Below, in pieces: positions 18,128-27,046 of a stretch of 64,000 nt of DNA. Source of the DNA: Bradyrhizobium sp. 149. GTDB lineage: Bacteria; Pseudomonadota; Alphaproteobacteria; Rhizobiales; Xanthobacteraceae. Each line of letters opens with the position of its first letter. The stretch's first letter is position 1. Where the stretch lies: positions 124,001 to 188,000 of the forward strand of contig NZ_JADPKK010000005.1 of the NCBI RefSeq assembly GCF_023073915.1, written 5' to 3'. The notes under the pieces are model-generated. The model did no database searches. It saw nothing but the letters and a program-made list of their open reading frames with translations, and was not told the origin of the DNA. The position numbers and the translations under genes are program-made.

Positions 18128-19627
18128 TCAGTCAGCCACGATCTTCACACGATCGCGCACCTTCACCTGCGCGTTGCGATCGAGCCCGTTGAGCACGCGA
18201 AAACGCTCGGCCGGGTGATCGACGCCGGCCATGCGGTGGGAGAGCGATTCCACGGTGTCGCCGGGCTGCACGGTGATGACCTTGATGCGCAGCGGGCGCG
18301 CGGCCTGGATCTCGTCGAGCGTCAGGCGGCGGAATGAGCCGACGGTCTCGCGCGCATTGCGCTCGCTCTCGGTCGACTTCTGCCGTGCCGCGAAGATGAA
18401 GCGGTAGACGTCGCTCCCGAAGCGCAGCGCATAGACCTTGAACTGCCACTGGTCGCCCTTGGCGGTCGCGGACGCAGCCGGGAAACCGTTGATGGTGATG
18501 TCCTCGGTGGACGACTTCTCGACGCCCTCCATCCAGCCGGAATTCAGGTAGTCGCCGAGCGACTGTTCGGCGGGCACCCGCACGACGTCGAAACGCATCG
18601 CCTGCGAGCCGCCGTCGCGCACGCCGATCACGGCCTGCGCGGTGTTGTCGAGCGTGAAATTGTCCGGCGCCTGGAAGGTGAAGCCGAGCTTCGGATGCAG
18701 GAAGCGCCGGCCGCGGACAAAACCTTCGCTGGGGTCTTCGCCGTAGACGAGGTTGTCGATCGCGGCGAGATAGGTTTCGCGGTCGCGTTCGGCGCCCTCG
18801 GGCGCAGCGTACTGCCGCGCGATGGTCTGCGCGTTCTGCACGCGCTCGGGCGTTGCCGGATGCGACGAGGTGAAATCCTGCGCGCGCGGATCGAGCGAAG
18901 TCTTGCCGGCCTTCAGCTCGGCGTTCCGCTCCATCGCCGACAGGAACCGTGCAGCCCCATAAGGGTCGAAATGCGCGCGGGCGGAAATCCCGACGCCGAC
19001 GCCGTCGGCCTCGAACTCCTGGTTGCGCGAGAAGCTCGCCATGGTCAGCTTGGTCTTGGCGAGCGCGAGCGCGGTGAGATCGGGGTCGTTGCTCATGTCG
19101 GTGACGACGCGGGTGACGATCGCGGCCTGGCGGGCCTGGTCCTCGCGCATCGCGGCGTGCTTGGACAGCACATGCGCCATCTCGTGGCTGAGCACGGAGG
19201 AGAATTCCGAGGTGTCGCTGGCGAGCGCAAGGAGTCCGCGCGTGACATAGAGCTGGCCGTTCGGCAGGGCGAAGGCGTTCACCGCGCCGGAATTGAGGAT
19301 CGTGACCCTGTAGCCCTGGTCGGGACGGTCGGACGCCGCGACCAGCCGGTCGACGGTCTTGCTGACGAGCGATTCGAGCCGGGGGTCGTCATAGGTACCG
19401 CCATAGCTCGCCAGGATGCGCTCGTGCTCCTTCTCGGTGGCGGGGGTCTGCGCGACGGCCGGCTTCGGCTTGGGCACCGCGACGGTCGGCGGGGCCGCCG
19501 CGGTCTGAAACCGGCCCATATCGCCGCAACCGGCAAGGGCTGAACCCAGCACGAGGCATAGCGCAGCCGGCGCTGCCCGCAGGCGGCGGCGTTCACCTCG
19601 TCCGTGCCGTTCTAGCACCCCATTCAC
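18128..19627 (-). CDS. M48 family zinc metalloprotease, lipoprotein, with C-terminal LysM
   Basis: This 499-residue protein has a lipoprotein signal (SALAGC, Cys34), a peptidase M48 domain with HEMAH (148-152) and a downstream glutamate ligand in NQEFEADGVGV, and a C-terminal LysM-like module (IKVITVQPGDTVESLSHRM, last 50 residues) that would bind peptidoglycan. It is related to BepA/LoiP-type outer-membrane quality-control proteases. The middle region (about 310-430) is not assigned. Start GTG 19627. It shares direction with the nuclease-like gene upstream, separated by 24 bp. Confidence 0.92.
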   Translation of the reverse strand: MNGVLERHGRGERRRLRAAPAALCLVLGSALAGCGDMGRFQTAAAPPTVAVPKPKPAVAQTPATEKEHERILASYGGTYDDPRLESLVSKTVDRLVAASDRPDQGYRVTILNSGAVNAFALPNGQLYVTRGLLALASDTSEFSSVLSHEMAHVLSKHAAMREDQARQAAIVTRVVTDMSNDPDLTALALAKTKLTMASFSRNQEFEADGVGVGISARAHFDPYGAARFLSAMERNAELKAGKTSLDPRAQDFTSSHPATPERVQNAQTIARQYAAPEGAERDRETYLAAIDNLVYGEDPSEGFVRGRRFLHPKLGFTFQAPDNFTLDNTAQAVIGVRDGGSQAMRFDVVRVPAEQSLGDYLNSGWMEGVEKSSTEDITINGFPAASATAKGDQWQFKVYALRFGSDVYRFIFAARQKSTESERNARETVGSFRRLTLDEIQAARPLRIKVITVQPGDTVESLSHRMAGVDHPAERFRVLNGLDRNAQVKVRDRVKIVAD

Positions 19628-19651
19628 GTCGCTTAACCCGTGCCTGGCCCT

Positions 19652-20416
19652 TTAGGGCCTTACCCCTGTCGGCTCGTTTGCGCCCAGTACCTCGACCTGT
19701 CCCGCGAGGCGTACATCGATACGCGGCCCCGTATTCCCCTCGACCCAGCCCCGGACGCGAATACGTTTATTCTCCAGGGACTTAAGGGCGATCCCGGCAT
19801 TTTCGAACGCCGGTATCATGCGCTTTGAAATAGTCACGGCGAAGCCGCGTGTCCAGTTCCGTCCGAAGTTGAGGTAGGTCATTGCCCCAGCTTGCCGGAC
19901 CGACAGGACTTTGCCCTCGACCACCACAAAACGCCCGATCCCCGCCAAAATATCGTCCGGACTTTCCGCGTTTTTTATGGCCAACGGGTCAGCCCAGTTG
20001 CCCTTTTTTTGGCGCCTCGCCTCGGCCTCCGACGCCATCAGGGCGGCCGCGCAGTCCTTATCGGCGAGCTCGCCCGAGGCGATGGCGTCGCCCTGGGCGA
20101 GCAGCGTCGCCTGCACGGAGATCTCGGTCTCGCCGACAAAGACCAGCGCGCCCTGGCGGCCGTAGCGGTCAGGCGTGTCGTCAGCGCTGCGCAGAATCAC
20201 GTCGCGGCCGACGAGCAGCGAGGTCAGCGCCTGCTTCGTCGTCGCGGTCGGCTCGATGCCGGTCAGGCGGATTTCGCGGCCGTCATCGAGACGGAGACTG
20301 CGCGCGCCGATCGCGGCGACGCGGCCCTCGCCCTGGGACTCGAACTGGCACGGGCTCGCGAATGCGCTGTGACTCGCGACGAGAAGGATTGCGATAAGGC
20401 GAAGCCGTTGCGTCAC
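19652..20416 (-). CDS. SNase-like (thermonuclease fold) secreted protein
   Basis: This 254-residue protein has a signal peptide (LIAILLVASHSAFAS) and an OB-fold segment like staphylococcal nuclease (GRVAAIGARSLRLDDGREIRLTGIEP...DRYGRQGALVFV). The expected catalytic arginine and aspartate pattern is only partly present, so nuclease activity is doubtful. A second OB-like segment follows (VEGKVLSVRQAGAMTYLNFGRNWTRGFAVTI), as in other alphaproteobacterial periplasmic members. Start GTG 20416. Confidence 0.75.
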   Translation of the reverse strand: MTQRLRLIAILLVASHSAFASPCQFESQGEGRVAAIGARSLRLDDGREIRLTGIEPTATTKQALTSLLVGRDVILRSADDTPDRYGRQGALVFVGETEISVQATLLAQGDAIASGELADKDCAAALMASEAEARRQKKGNWADPLAIKNAESPDDILAGIGRFVVVEGKVLSVRQAGAMTYLNFGRNWTRGFAVTISKRMIPAFENAGIALKSLENKRIRVRGWVEGNTGPRIDVRLAGQVEVLGANEPTGVRP

Positions 20417-20696
20417 GTTGCCCGGTGAGGTTGCGCTGCGCGCCAGTCTTAACTCAAGCGCGGCGTCTCGCGAAGGGGGGCTTCCTCACACGCAGTGACG
20501 TGGAAACACTATTCGTACTTCGCCATTCCGCTTTGCGGAAAACATGCGCGTCAATCGTGTCCTCGTCGCGCACCTGCGCTTGCTGCGCTCTCGCGCATGC
20601 GGCATGATTGCGGCAACAGCTTTAGTCAAGAGCAACAACCAAGAGCAATAACCAAGCCGCCATCAGAGTACGGCGCGATAAGGGAGGTCTTTTTCG
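20417..20696. other. Intergenic region upstream of the ABC binding-protein gene
   Basis: No gene supported in this 280-bp stretch. Near 20625-20655 a 13-14-bp unit (AAGAGCAACAACC / AAGAGCAATAACC) occurs twice in tandem. A GGGAGGTC ribosome site lies just before 20697. Confidence 0.45.
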
Positions 20697-21902
20697 ATGA
20701 AGCATATTTTGTCGGGCATTTTTGCTGCAGCGTTGGCGCTGAGTGCGAGCGCCGTGCAGGCCCAGGACAAGCCGCCGCTCAAGATCGGCGGCATCCTCGA
20801 CATGTCGAGCCTGTATGCCGACATCACCGGCCCCGGCAGCGAGACCGCGGCCAAGATGGCCGTGGAGAACTTTGGCGGCGAGGTGCTCGGCCGCAAGATC
20901 CAGGTGCTGGCCGCCGACCATCAGAACAAGGCCGATCTCTCCGCCAACATCGCCCGCGACATGCTCGACAACCAGGGCGTCGAGATGATCTACGACGTCG
21001 CGGCCTCCGCGACCGCGCTTGCCGCCGGCGAGATCGCGAAAGCGCGCAACAAGATCATCATGTTCAACGGCCCGGGCTCGATCCGCCTCAGCAACGAAGC
21101 TTGCGGTCCCTATACCATTCACTACGTGTTCGACACCTACGGCCAGGCCAATGTGACCGGCCTTGCGGCCGTGAAGTCGGGCCTCGACAGCTGGTACTTC
21201 CTCACCGCCGACTACGCCTTCGGCCAGGATCTCGAGAAGGACACCAGCGCCGTCGTAACCAAGACCGGCGGCAAGGTGCTCGGCAGCGTGCGCCATCCGC
21301 TCAACACCTCGGATTTCTCGTCGTTCCTGCTCCAGGCCCAGGCCTCGAAAGCAAAGGTGATCGGGCTCGCCAACGCCGGCGGCGACACCGTCAACGCCAT
21401 CAAGCAGGCGGCCGAGTTCGGCATCACCAAGGGCGGTCAGAAGGTCTCGCCGCTGCTCGTCTTCGTGACCGACATCGACTCGATCGGACTCGAGACCGCG
21501 CAGGGTCTGTTGCTTGCGGAAGCCTTCTACTGGGATCTCAACGACGACACCCGCGCATTCTCGAAGCGCTTCCAGGAGCGCATGAAGCGGCCGCCGACCT
21601 CGGCGCAGGCGGGCGTCTACTCCTCCGTGACGCACTACCTGAAGGCCGTGAAGGCGGCCGGCACGACGGACTCCGCGGCCGTCATGAAGCTGATGAAGGA
21701 GACGCCGATCAACGACTTCTTCGCCAAGAACGGCAAGATCCGCGAGGACGGCCGCATGCTGCACGACATGTACCTGTTCGAGGTCAAGAAACCGTCGGAG
21801 TCCAAGGGCCGCTGGGACGATTACAAGCTGCTCGCCACCGTGCCCGGCAGCGAGGCGTTCCAGTCGCTGGAGCAGTCGCGCTGCCCGCTGGTGAAGAAAT
21901 AA
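20697..21902 (+). CDS. ABC transporter substrate-binding protein (branched-chain amino acid type)
   Basis: This 401-residue protein has a clean signal peptide (ILSGIFAAALALSASAVQAQ) and the type I periplasmic-binding fold of LivJ-like proteins (KIGGILDMSSLYADITGPGSETAAKMAVE, AADHQNKADL, WYFLTADYAFGQDLE). In rhizobia this family binds amino acids, aromatic acids or amides. No permease or ATPase genes are next to it; instead an enoyl-CoA hydratase follows after a repeat, suggesting uptake of an organic acid or aromatic compound degraded by the neighbouring CoA enzymes (inference). Confidence 0.92.
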   Translation: MKHILSGIFAAALALSASAVQAQDKPPLKIGGILDMSSLYADITGPGSETAAKMAVENFGGEVLGRKIQVLAADHQNKADLSANIARDMLDNQGVEMIYDVAASATALAAGEIAKARNKIIMFNGPGSIRLSNEACGPYTIHYVFDTYGQANVTGLAAVKSGLDSWYFLTADYAFGQDLEKDTSAVVTKTGGKVLGSVRHPLNTSDFSSFLLQAQASKAKVIGLANAGGDTVNAIKQAAEFGITKGGQKVSPLLVFVTDIDSIGLETAQGLLLAEAFYWDLNDDTRAFSKRFQERMKRPPTSAQAGVYSSVTHYLKAVKAAGTTDSAAVMKLMKETPINDFFAKNGKIREDGRMLHDMYLFEVKKPSESKGRWDDYKLLATVPGSEAFQSLEQSRCPLVKK

Positions 21903-21905
21903 GTC

Positions 21906-21994
21906 TCGTCGTTGCGAGGAGCGAAGCGACGAAGCAATCCAGACTGTCGCTGCGGTTACATTCCTGGATTGCTTCGCTTCGCTCGCAATGACGA
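21906..21994. repeat. Intergenic palindromic repeat, family A, copy 1
   Basis: The left arm has GTTGCGAGGAGCGAAGCGACGAAGCAATCCAG; the right arm has CTGGATTGCTTCGCTTCGCTCGCAATGACGA in inverted orientation. Related copies lie at 27835-27922, 30276-30357 and 50180-50259. Confidence 0.85.
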
Positions 21995-22036
21995 TGTGGC
22001 TAAGGCCCATTCGAACAACAACAAGGGAGACGTCCC

Positions 22037-22828
22037 ATGAGCAACGACATGGTCCTGCAGAAGCTCGAAGGCGGGCTGCTCACCATCACCATGAACCGGC
22101 CCGAGCGGAAGAACGCTCTCAACCCGGACATGGTCGCCGGGCTGGTTGTGGCGGCACGGCGCGCGGCTGATGATCCTGAGGTGCGCGCGGTCTTGTTCAA
22201 GGGTGCGGGCGGCAGCTTCTGCGTCGGCGGCGACGTCAAGTCGATGGCGGAGGGCCGCGCGCCGCTGCCATTCGAAGTGAAGATGGCAAACCTGCGCCGG
22301 GGCATGGAGGTGTCGCGCATCCTGCACCAGATGCCGAAACCCGTGGTGGCGCAGCTCGATGGCGCCGCGGCCGGCGCGGGTCTGTCGATGGCTCTGTCGT
22401 GTGACCTCCGCATCGCCTCCGAATCCTGCAAGATCACCACCGCGTTCGCAAAAGTCGGCTTCTCCGGCGACTACGGCGGCACCTATTTCCTCACCCAGCT
22501 GCTCGGCAGCGCGCGGGCGCGCGAGCTCTATCTGTTGTCGCCGGTGCTCACCGCGAAGGAGGCGCATGCGATCGGCATGGTGACGAAGGTCGTCGCCGAC
22601 GCCGAGATCGACGCAGCCGCGCACGAGCTTGCGCTGTCGCTGGCGCAAGGACCCTCGATCGCGCTCGGCTTCATCAAGCGCAACATCAACAACGCCGAGC
22701 ATCTCGCGCTGGAGGATTGCTTCGACGGCGAGGCGATCCACCACACCCGCTGCAGCGACACCGAGGACCACAAGGAGGCCGCTAAGGCGTTCGTCGAGAA
22801 GCGCAAGCCGACCTTCAAGGGCGCGTGA
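22037..22828 (+). CDS. Enoyl-CoA hydratase/isomerase family protein
   Basis: This 263-residue crotonase-fold protein carries LTITMNRPERKNALN, the oxyanion-hole segments GSFCVGGDVKSM and LDGAAAGAGLSMALSCDLRIAS, and the later FAKVGFSGDYGGTYFL active-site region. The position usually held by a catalytic Glu reads DYGGT, so hydratase activity is not assured. It is probably a CoA-ester hydratase or isomerase in fatty or aromatic acid breakdown. It is followed by the VOC gene with GTGA-type overlap. Confidence 0.92.
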   Translation: MSNDMVLQKLEGGLLTITMNRPERKNALNPDMVAGLVVAARRAADDPEVRAVLFKGAGGSFCVGGDVKSMAEGRAPLPFEVKMANLRRGMEVSRILHQMPKPVVAQLDGAAAGAGLSMALSCDLRIASESCKITTAFAKVGFSGDYGGTYFLTQLLGSARARELYLLSPVLTAKEAHAIGMVTKVVADAEIDAAAHELALSLAQGPSIALGFIKRNINNAEHLALEDCFDGEAIHHTRCSDTEDHKEAAKAFVEKRKPTFKGA

Positions 22829-23583
22829 CCATGGCGCCCTATATGCGGCTGCGACAGATCTGCCTGGTCGCGCCGCAGCTCGCGCCCGTGATTACGGATA
22901 TCGCTGATATCATGGGCCTCGCCGTCTGCTACCGCGACGGCAATGTCGCGAAATACGGCCTGGAGAATGCGCTGCTGCCGGTCGACACGATCCTGCTGGA
23001 GGTGGTCGCGCCCTTCAAGGACGGCACCACGGCCGGCCGCTTCATCGAGAAGAGCGGCGGGCGCGGCGGCTACATGGCGATTTTCTGCTGCAACGATCCC
23101 GACGAGCGCGGCCGTAACGCCAACGCGCTTGGCGTGCGCACCGCCAACGTCATCGACCACGCCCCCTATCACGGCGTGCAGCTCCATCCCCGCGACTGCC
23201 GTGCCGCCTTCATCGAGTTCAACCACACCGAGGGCAGCGACGACATTCTGGGGCCGTATCCGCCGGCAGGTCCTGACTGGCAAAAATTCATCCGCAAGGA
23301 TGTAACGCAGGCGCTGACTTGCGTGGAGATGCAGAGCCCGGATCCGATAGGGTTGACCGAGCATTGGAGCAAGATCATCGGGATTGCGCCGAGTGGCGAT
23401 GCCGAATTGAGGCTGCCCAATGCGACATTCCGCTTCGTGAAGGGCGCCACCGAAATCATGAGCGCGCTGGAGTTTCGGGTCGCGGATGCGGCCAGCGTAC
23501 TGCACGCCGCAAAGGCGAAGGGGCTCGCGGTTGCCGGGAACGAGTTTTTGGTCGGTGGGGTGACGTTCCGGATTTCTGCTTGA
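22825..23583 (+). CDS. VOC family protein (glyoxalase-like)
   Basis: This 252-residue protein has the N-terminal pattern LRQICLVAPQL.PVITDIADIMGL, a paired beta-alpha-beta-beta-beta design, and a second half beginning TCVEMQSPDPIGLTEHWSKIIG, resembling the vicinal oxygen chelate and glyoxalase-like superfamily. Substrate unknown. The start may be GTG 22825 (overlapping the upstream stop by 4 nt) or ATG 22831. Co-transcription with the enoyl-CoA hydratase is likely. Confidence 0.8.
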   Translation: MTMAPYMRLRQICLVAPQLAPVITDIADIMGLAVCYRDGNVAKYGLENALLPVDTILLEVVAPFKDGTTAGRFIEKSGGRGGYMAIFCCNDPDERGRNANALGVRTANVIDHAPYHGVQLHPRDCRAAFIEFNHTEGSDDILGPYPPAGPDWQKFIRKDVTQALTCVEMQSPDPIGLTEHWSKIIGIAPSGDAELRLPNATFRFVKGATEIMSALEFRVADAASVLHAAKAKGLAVAGNEFLVGGVTFRISA

Positions 23584-23603
23584 GCTATTGCCGCAAATAC
23601 TGC

Positions 23604-23651
23604 CGTCGTCGCGGCCCCCCGTGCGCAATTGCGCACCAGGCCGGGACGACA
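23604..23651. repeat. Intergenic repeat with perfect 16-bp palindrome, family B, copy 1
   Basis: The core GTGCGCAATTGCGCAC (23621-23636) is flanked by GTCGTCGCGGCC and GGCCGGGACGAC. The same core and flanks recur at 62536-62576. Confidence 0.8.
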
Positions 23652-23698
23652 GGGGAATTGTGGCGACGCTGGTGGGATGCGACGAAACGCAGCCCGAG

Positions 23699-24517
23699 CT
23701 ATCGCCCCCTGAAATTCGCCGCGCGCCGTTCTTCCGTCGCCTTCACGCCTTCCTTGAAATCCTCAGTCGCGCGTAGCCGGGTCTGCTCCTCGAGCTCGTG
23801 ATTGGTCGCGGCCATGACGCGGTCGGCCAACCCGGCGCGCATCGTGGCGCGGGTCGAGACGAGTCCGAGCGGGGAGCATTCGGCGATTTCGCCGGCGAGC
23901 TTCAGTGCGGCCGCCCTGACCTGGTCCTGCGGCACCAGTTCGTTGGCGAGGCCCCATTTAACGGCCTCTTCGCCGGTGACGCGGCGGCTGGTGTAGAACA
24001 TCAGCTCGGCGTTGTTCTTGCCGATCAGCTCGGGCAGCGTCACGGTCAGGCCGAAGCCGGGATGGAAGCCGAGTTTTGTAAAGTTCGCCGAGAACCGCGC
24101 TTCGGGGCAGGTGACCCGGAAGTCCGCCGATACCGCGAGGCCCAATCCGCCGCCGATGGCGGCGCCCTGCACGGCGGCGACGATGGGCTTTTTGGCGCGG
24201 AAGATGCGCACCGCCTGGATATAAAGATGGTTGATCGCGCCGAGACTATCGGCCGGATCGCCCTTGGCCGTCGTATCGGCTTCGCGCGCCTCTTGGGCCT
24301 GCCGTGCCGGATCCTGGAAATTGGCGCCGGCGCAGAACGCCTTGCCCTGCGCCGACAGCACCGAGGCGCGGATCTCGATGTCGCGATCGAACTCCTCGAG
24401 CGCGTCCGCGATCTGGTTGATCAGCGAAATGTCGAAGAAGTTCAGCGGCGGGCGGCGGATCTCGATGGTGCCGACGTGCCCGACCTTCTCGACGCCGATA
24501 TCCTTATAAGTGCTCAT
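23699..24517 (-). CDS. Enoyl-CoA hydratase/isomerase family protein
   Basis: This 272-residue crotonase-fold protein shows VGTIEIRRPPLNFFD, GKAFCAGANF (first oxyanion segment), VQGAAIGGGLGLAVSADFRV (second oxyanion segment), and FTKLGFHPGFGLT at the active-site region. It is the third gene of a minus-strand run with the two acyl-CoA dehydrogenases, with about 40 bp between stop and start, consistent with one beta-oxidation-like operon. Confidence 0.92.
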   Translation of the reverse strand: MSTYKDIGVEKVGHVGTIEIRRPPLNFFDISLINQIADALEEFDRDIEIRASVLSAQGKAFCAGANFQDPARQAQEAREADTTAKGDPADSLGAINHLYIQAVRIFRAKKPIVAAVQGAAIGGGLGLAVSADFRVTCPEARFSANFTKLGFHPGFGLTVTLPELIGKNNAELMFYTSRRVTGEEAVKWGLANELVPQDQVRAAALKLAGEIAECSPLGLVSTRATMRAGLADRVMAATNHELEEQTRLRATEDFKEGVKATEERRAANFRGR

Positions 24518-24556
24518 GATGTCCTCGAACAGTTAGCGTAAGCCAGGCCGGCGCGA

Positions 24557-25717
24557 CTAGCGCAAGCCAAGGCCGCGGGCGATGATGCCGCGCAGCACCT
24601 CGGTGGTGCCGCCCTGGATGGTGAGTTTCGGTGCGGTCTTGATGGCGAAGTCGAGCTGCCGCTCCAGCGTCTCGCGGTTGCTCGCGGTCTCCTCGACGAA
24701 GGCGGCGAGATCGCGCACGCGATGCGGAAGCTGCTGCTCCCACACCGTGCCGATATCCTTGACGATGGAGGCTTCGACGACCGGCTCCTTGCCGGCCTCC
24801 AGCATGCCCGCGACCGAGACCGACATGCGCCGCATCGTGTGGAGCTGCGCCACGAGCCGGCCGATGCCTTCGGCACTGCGCGTGTCCGGATTCGGGCCGA
24901 CCGCGCGAACCAGCTCGGTCAGCACGTAATAGGTCTCCAGAAAACGTTCGGGCCCCGAACGCTCGTAAGCGAGCTCGCTCGTCGCCTGCTTCCAGGCGCC
25001 GTCGACTTCGCCGAGCACATGATCGTCAGGCACGAAGAAATCGGTGAAGACGACCTCGTTGAACTCGTACTGGCCGGTGATCTGGCCGATCGGGTTCACC
25101 TGGATGCCCGGCTGCTTCATCTTGACCAGGAACTGCGTCAGGCCGTGACGCCGGTTTTCCTTGGTCGGCTGTGACGTCCGGAAGATCGCGATCATGTAGT
25201 CGGCAATATGCGCCGACGAGGTCCAGATCTTGGTGCCGTTGATGAGATAGCCGCCGTCGGTTTTGGTCGCGCGTGTCTTCGCGGCGAACAGGTCCGAGCC
25301 GGAGTTCGGCTCGCTCATACCGATCGCGAAGCAGATCTCGCCGCGGCAAATGCGCGGCAGAATGTCCATCTTGATGTGCTCAGGCGCGTACTTGATCAGC
25401 ACCGGCCCGCTCTGGCGGTCGGCGACGAAGAAGCGCCGTGTCGGCGCATTGGCGACGCGCATTTCCTCGGTCACCACGTAACGTTCAAGGAACGAGCGCT
25501 CCTGGCCGCCATATTTCTTCGGCCACGTCATGCCGAGCCAGCCCTTGGCGCCGACCCGGCGGGAAAATTCCGGCGCGTCGGTGTCTTCGCGGTTCGGCTT
25601 GTGCGGATCGAAGGTGCCGGCGGCGATCTCTTCCGCGAGGAAGGCGCGCACTTCCTTGCGCAATTGCTCGCATTTCTCGGGCAGGCGGATCGGATCGAAA
25701 CGGAGGGCAGCGGTCAT
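24557..25717 (-). CDS. Acyl-CoA dehydrogenase, large-partner type
   Basis: From ATG 25717 the protein has 386 residues. It carries CFAIGMSEPNSGSDL and INGTKIWTSSAHIAD (FAD- and substrate-binding segments), FNEVVFTDFFVPDDHVLG, and the C-terminal IQGGTTEVLRGIIARGLGL motif. The usual catalytic Glu region (near 'LAYERSGPERFLE') looks like that of FadE-type or heteromeric steroid-side-chain enzymes. The adjacent shorter acyl-CoA dehydrogenase suggests an alpha2beta2 heteromer (inference). Confidence 0.93.
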   Translation of the reverse strand: MTAALRFDPIRLPEKCEQLRKEVRAFLAEEIAAGTFDPHKPNREDTDAPEFSRRVGAKGWLGMTWPKKYGGQERSFLERYVVTEEMRVANAPTRRFFVADRQSGPVLIKYAPEHIKMDILPRICRGEICFAIGMSEPNSGSDLFAAKTRATKTDGGYLINGTKIWTSSAHIADYMIAIFRTSQPTKENRRHGLTQFLVKMKQPGIQVNPIGQITGQYEFNEVVFTDFFVPDDHVLGEVDGAWKQATSELAYERSGPERFLETYYVLTELVRAVGPNPDTRSAEGIGRLVAQLHTMRRMSVSVAGMLEAGKEPVVEASIVKDIGTVWEQQLPHRVRDLAAFVEETASNRETLERQLDFAIKTAPKLTIQGGTTEVLRGIIARGLGLR

Positions 25718-25734
25718 TGTTGTCTCGTCCCTGA

Positions 25735-26799
25735 TCAGCGCGAAGCCACGAGCGGCCACAATTCGTCGGCACCGCGGTTTGCGACGAGCTTGCCGAGCTC
25801 GACCGCCCAGTGGCTTTCCGAACCGAAATCGTCGCGCCAGGCCAATGCCCGCAACGAATAGCGGTGCAGGATGTGCTCCAGGGTGAAGCCGATTGCGCCA
25901 TGGACCTGATGCGCGATGGCGCCGCCCTTTTCCGCGGCTTCCGCGCAGCGGATTTTTGCCGAGGCGGCTTCGAGGTAGACCGCGTCATCGAACGATTTTG
26001 CATTGGCGATGGCATCGGCCGCCGAGGTCGCCGCAGCAAGGGCTGCAGCCGACTCGCCGGCGAGACGGGCGAGATTGTGCTGCACCGCCTGGAATTTGGA
26101 GATCTTCTTCTCGAAGGCGACGCGCTCGTTGGAATAGCGCACGGAGATGTCGAGCATCGCTTCCAGCGCGCCCGCGATCTGGAGGCTGCGGGCGACGCCG
26201 CCCATCAGCATCATTGTGGTCTGGTCAAAGCCCTTCGGGGCGGGCTTGATGGTGACGGGCTGGACCTTGTCGAGCGTGACGGTATCGCTGTGGTCGTAGC
26301 CGACATTGAGCCCGGTCTCGATCCGACCCTTGCTCGCATCGACCAGCGCGATCGAGACGCCGTCCTTGCCGTGTGCCAGCACGGCGAAGTGCTTTGCCGC
26401 CTTTGCGAAGGGCACGCCGCGGGCGCGGCCGGAGAGCGCACCATCGGCGTCGCGTGTGATCCAATCCTTCGGCGATGCCGGCAGCAGCGTCATCTCGCCT
26501 TCGGGGGATGCGATCTTCGCCTGCGCCAGCAGCCAGCCCGCCAGCATGGTCTCGGCCAGGGGAACCGCGACCGCGAAACGCCCCGCAGCGTTCAGCAGCG
26601 CAAAGCCGTCGGCAAGGCTCGCGCCGGAGCCGCCGAGATCGTCCGGCACCCAAGACAACGGCAAGCCGGCTTCGCTCAGCGCCTGCCACAGCGGCGCCTG
26701 CCACGAATCCTTCCTGTCGTTGTTGACGGTCTGCGGATCGGCGAGATCGGCGAAGATTTTCTCCGCGGTCTCGACGACGATATTGTCACTCTCCGCCAC
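25735..26799 (-). CDS. Acyl-CoA dehydrogenase family protein, short-partner type
   Basis: From GTG 26799 the protein has 354 residues. It shows WQALSEAGLPLSWVPDDLGGSGASLADGF near the start, a degraded middle domain, and the C-terminal helical domain (VQHNLARLAGESAAALAAATSAAD, GAIAHQVHGAIGFTLEHILHRYSLRALAW). The central FAD/substrate motifs seen in its partner are weak, as in the non-catalytic halves of heteromeric acyl-CoA dehydrogenases. It ends 17 bp before the partner gene starts. The frame extends upstream to 26916 without recognisable residues. Confidence 0.9.
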   Translation of the reverse strand: MAESDNIVVETAEKIFADLADPQTVNNDRKDSWQAPLWQALSEAGLPLSWVPDDLGGSGASLADGFALLNAAGRFAVAVPLAETMLAGWLLAQAKIASPEGEMTLLPASPKDWITRDADGALSGRARGVPFAKAAKHFAVLAHGKDGVSIALVDASKGRIETGLNVGYDHSDTVTLDKVQPVTIKPAPKGFDQTTMMLMGGVARSLQIAGALEAMLDISVRYSNERVAFEKKISKFQAVQHNLARLAGESAAALAAATSAADAIANAKSFDDAVYLEAASAKIRCAEAAEKGGAIAHQVHGAIGFTLEHILHRYSLRALAWRDDFGSESHWAVELGKLVANRGADELWPLVASR

Positions 26800-27046
26800 A
26801 GCGTTCCCCGTGTTTTGCCATTGGCGCGTCCCGCCGCATGGGCGGGCGCGCAGGCTCTTCTTGCGCCCGATGATCCGAAAAAGCCATGGCCCTGACAAGC
26901 GCTGATCGCAGGTCAACCTGCGGCGCGGGCATGGGCAATAAGCTAATTCCGCTTAGCGGAGTTTGCTCGATTTGCAGGGCGTGGCAAACTCGCTAAACAA
27001 GGCCAGCGAGCCAACGCTTGCATCAAAGACAGGGGGAGGAAATCGG

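Noticed and set aside
20495..21991. Long plus-strand frame overlapping the binding-protein gene
   Set aside because: Out of frame with the 20697 gene, which has a signal peptide and clear binding-protein fold; the shadow is Arg-rich.
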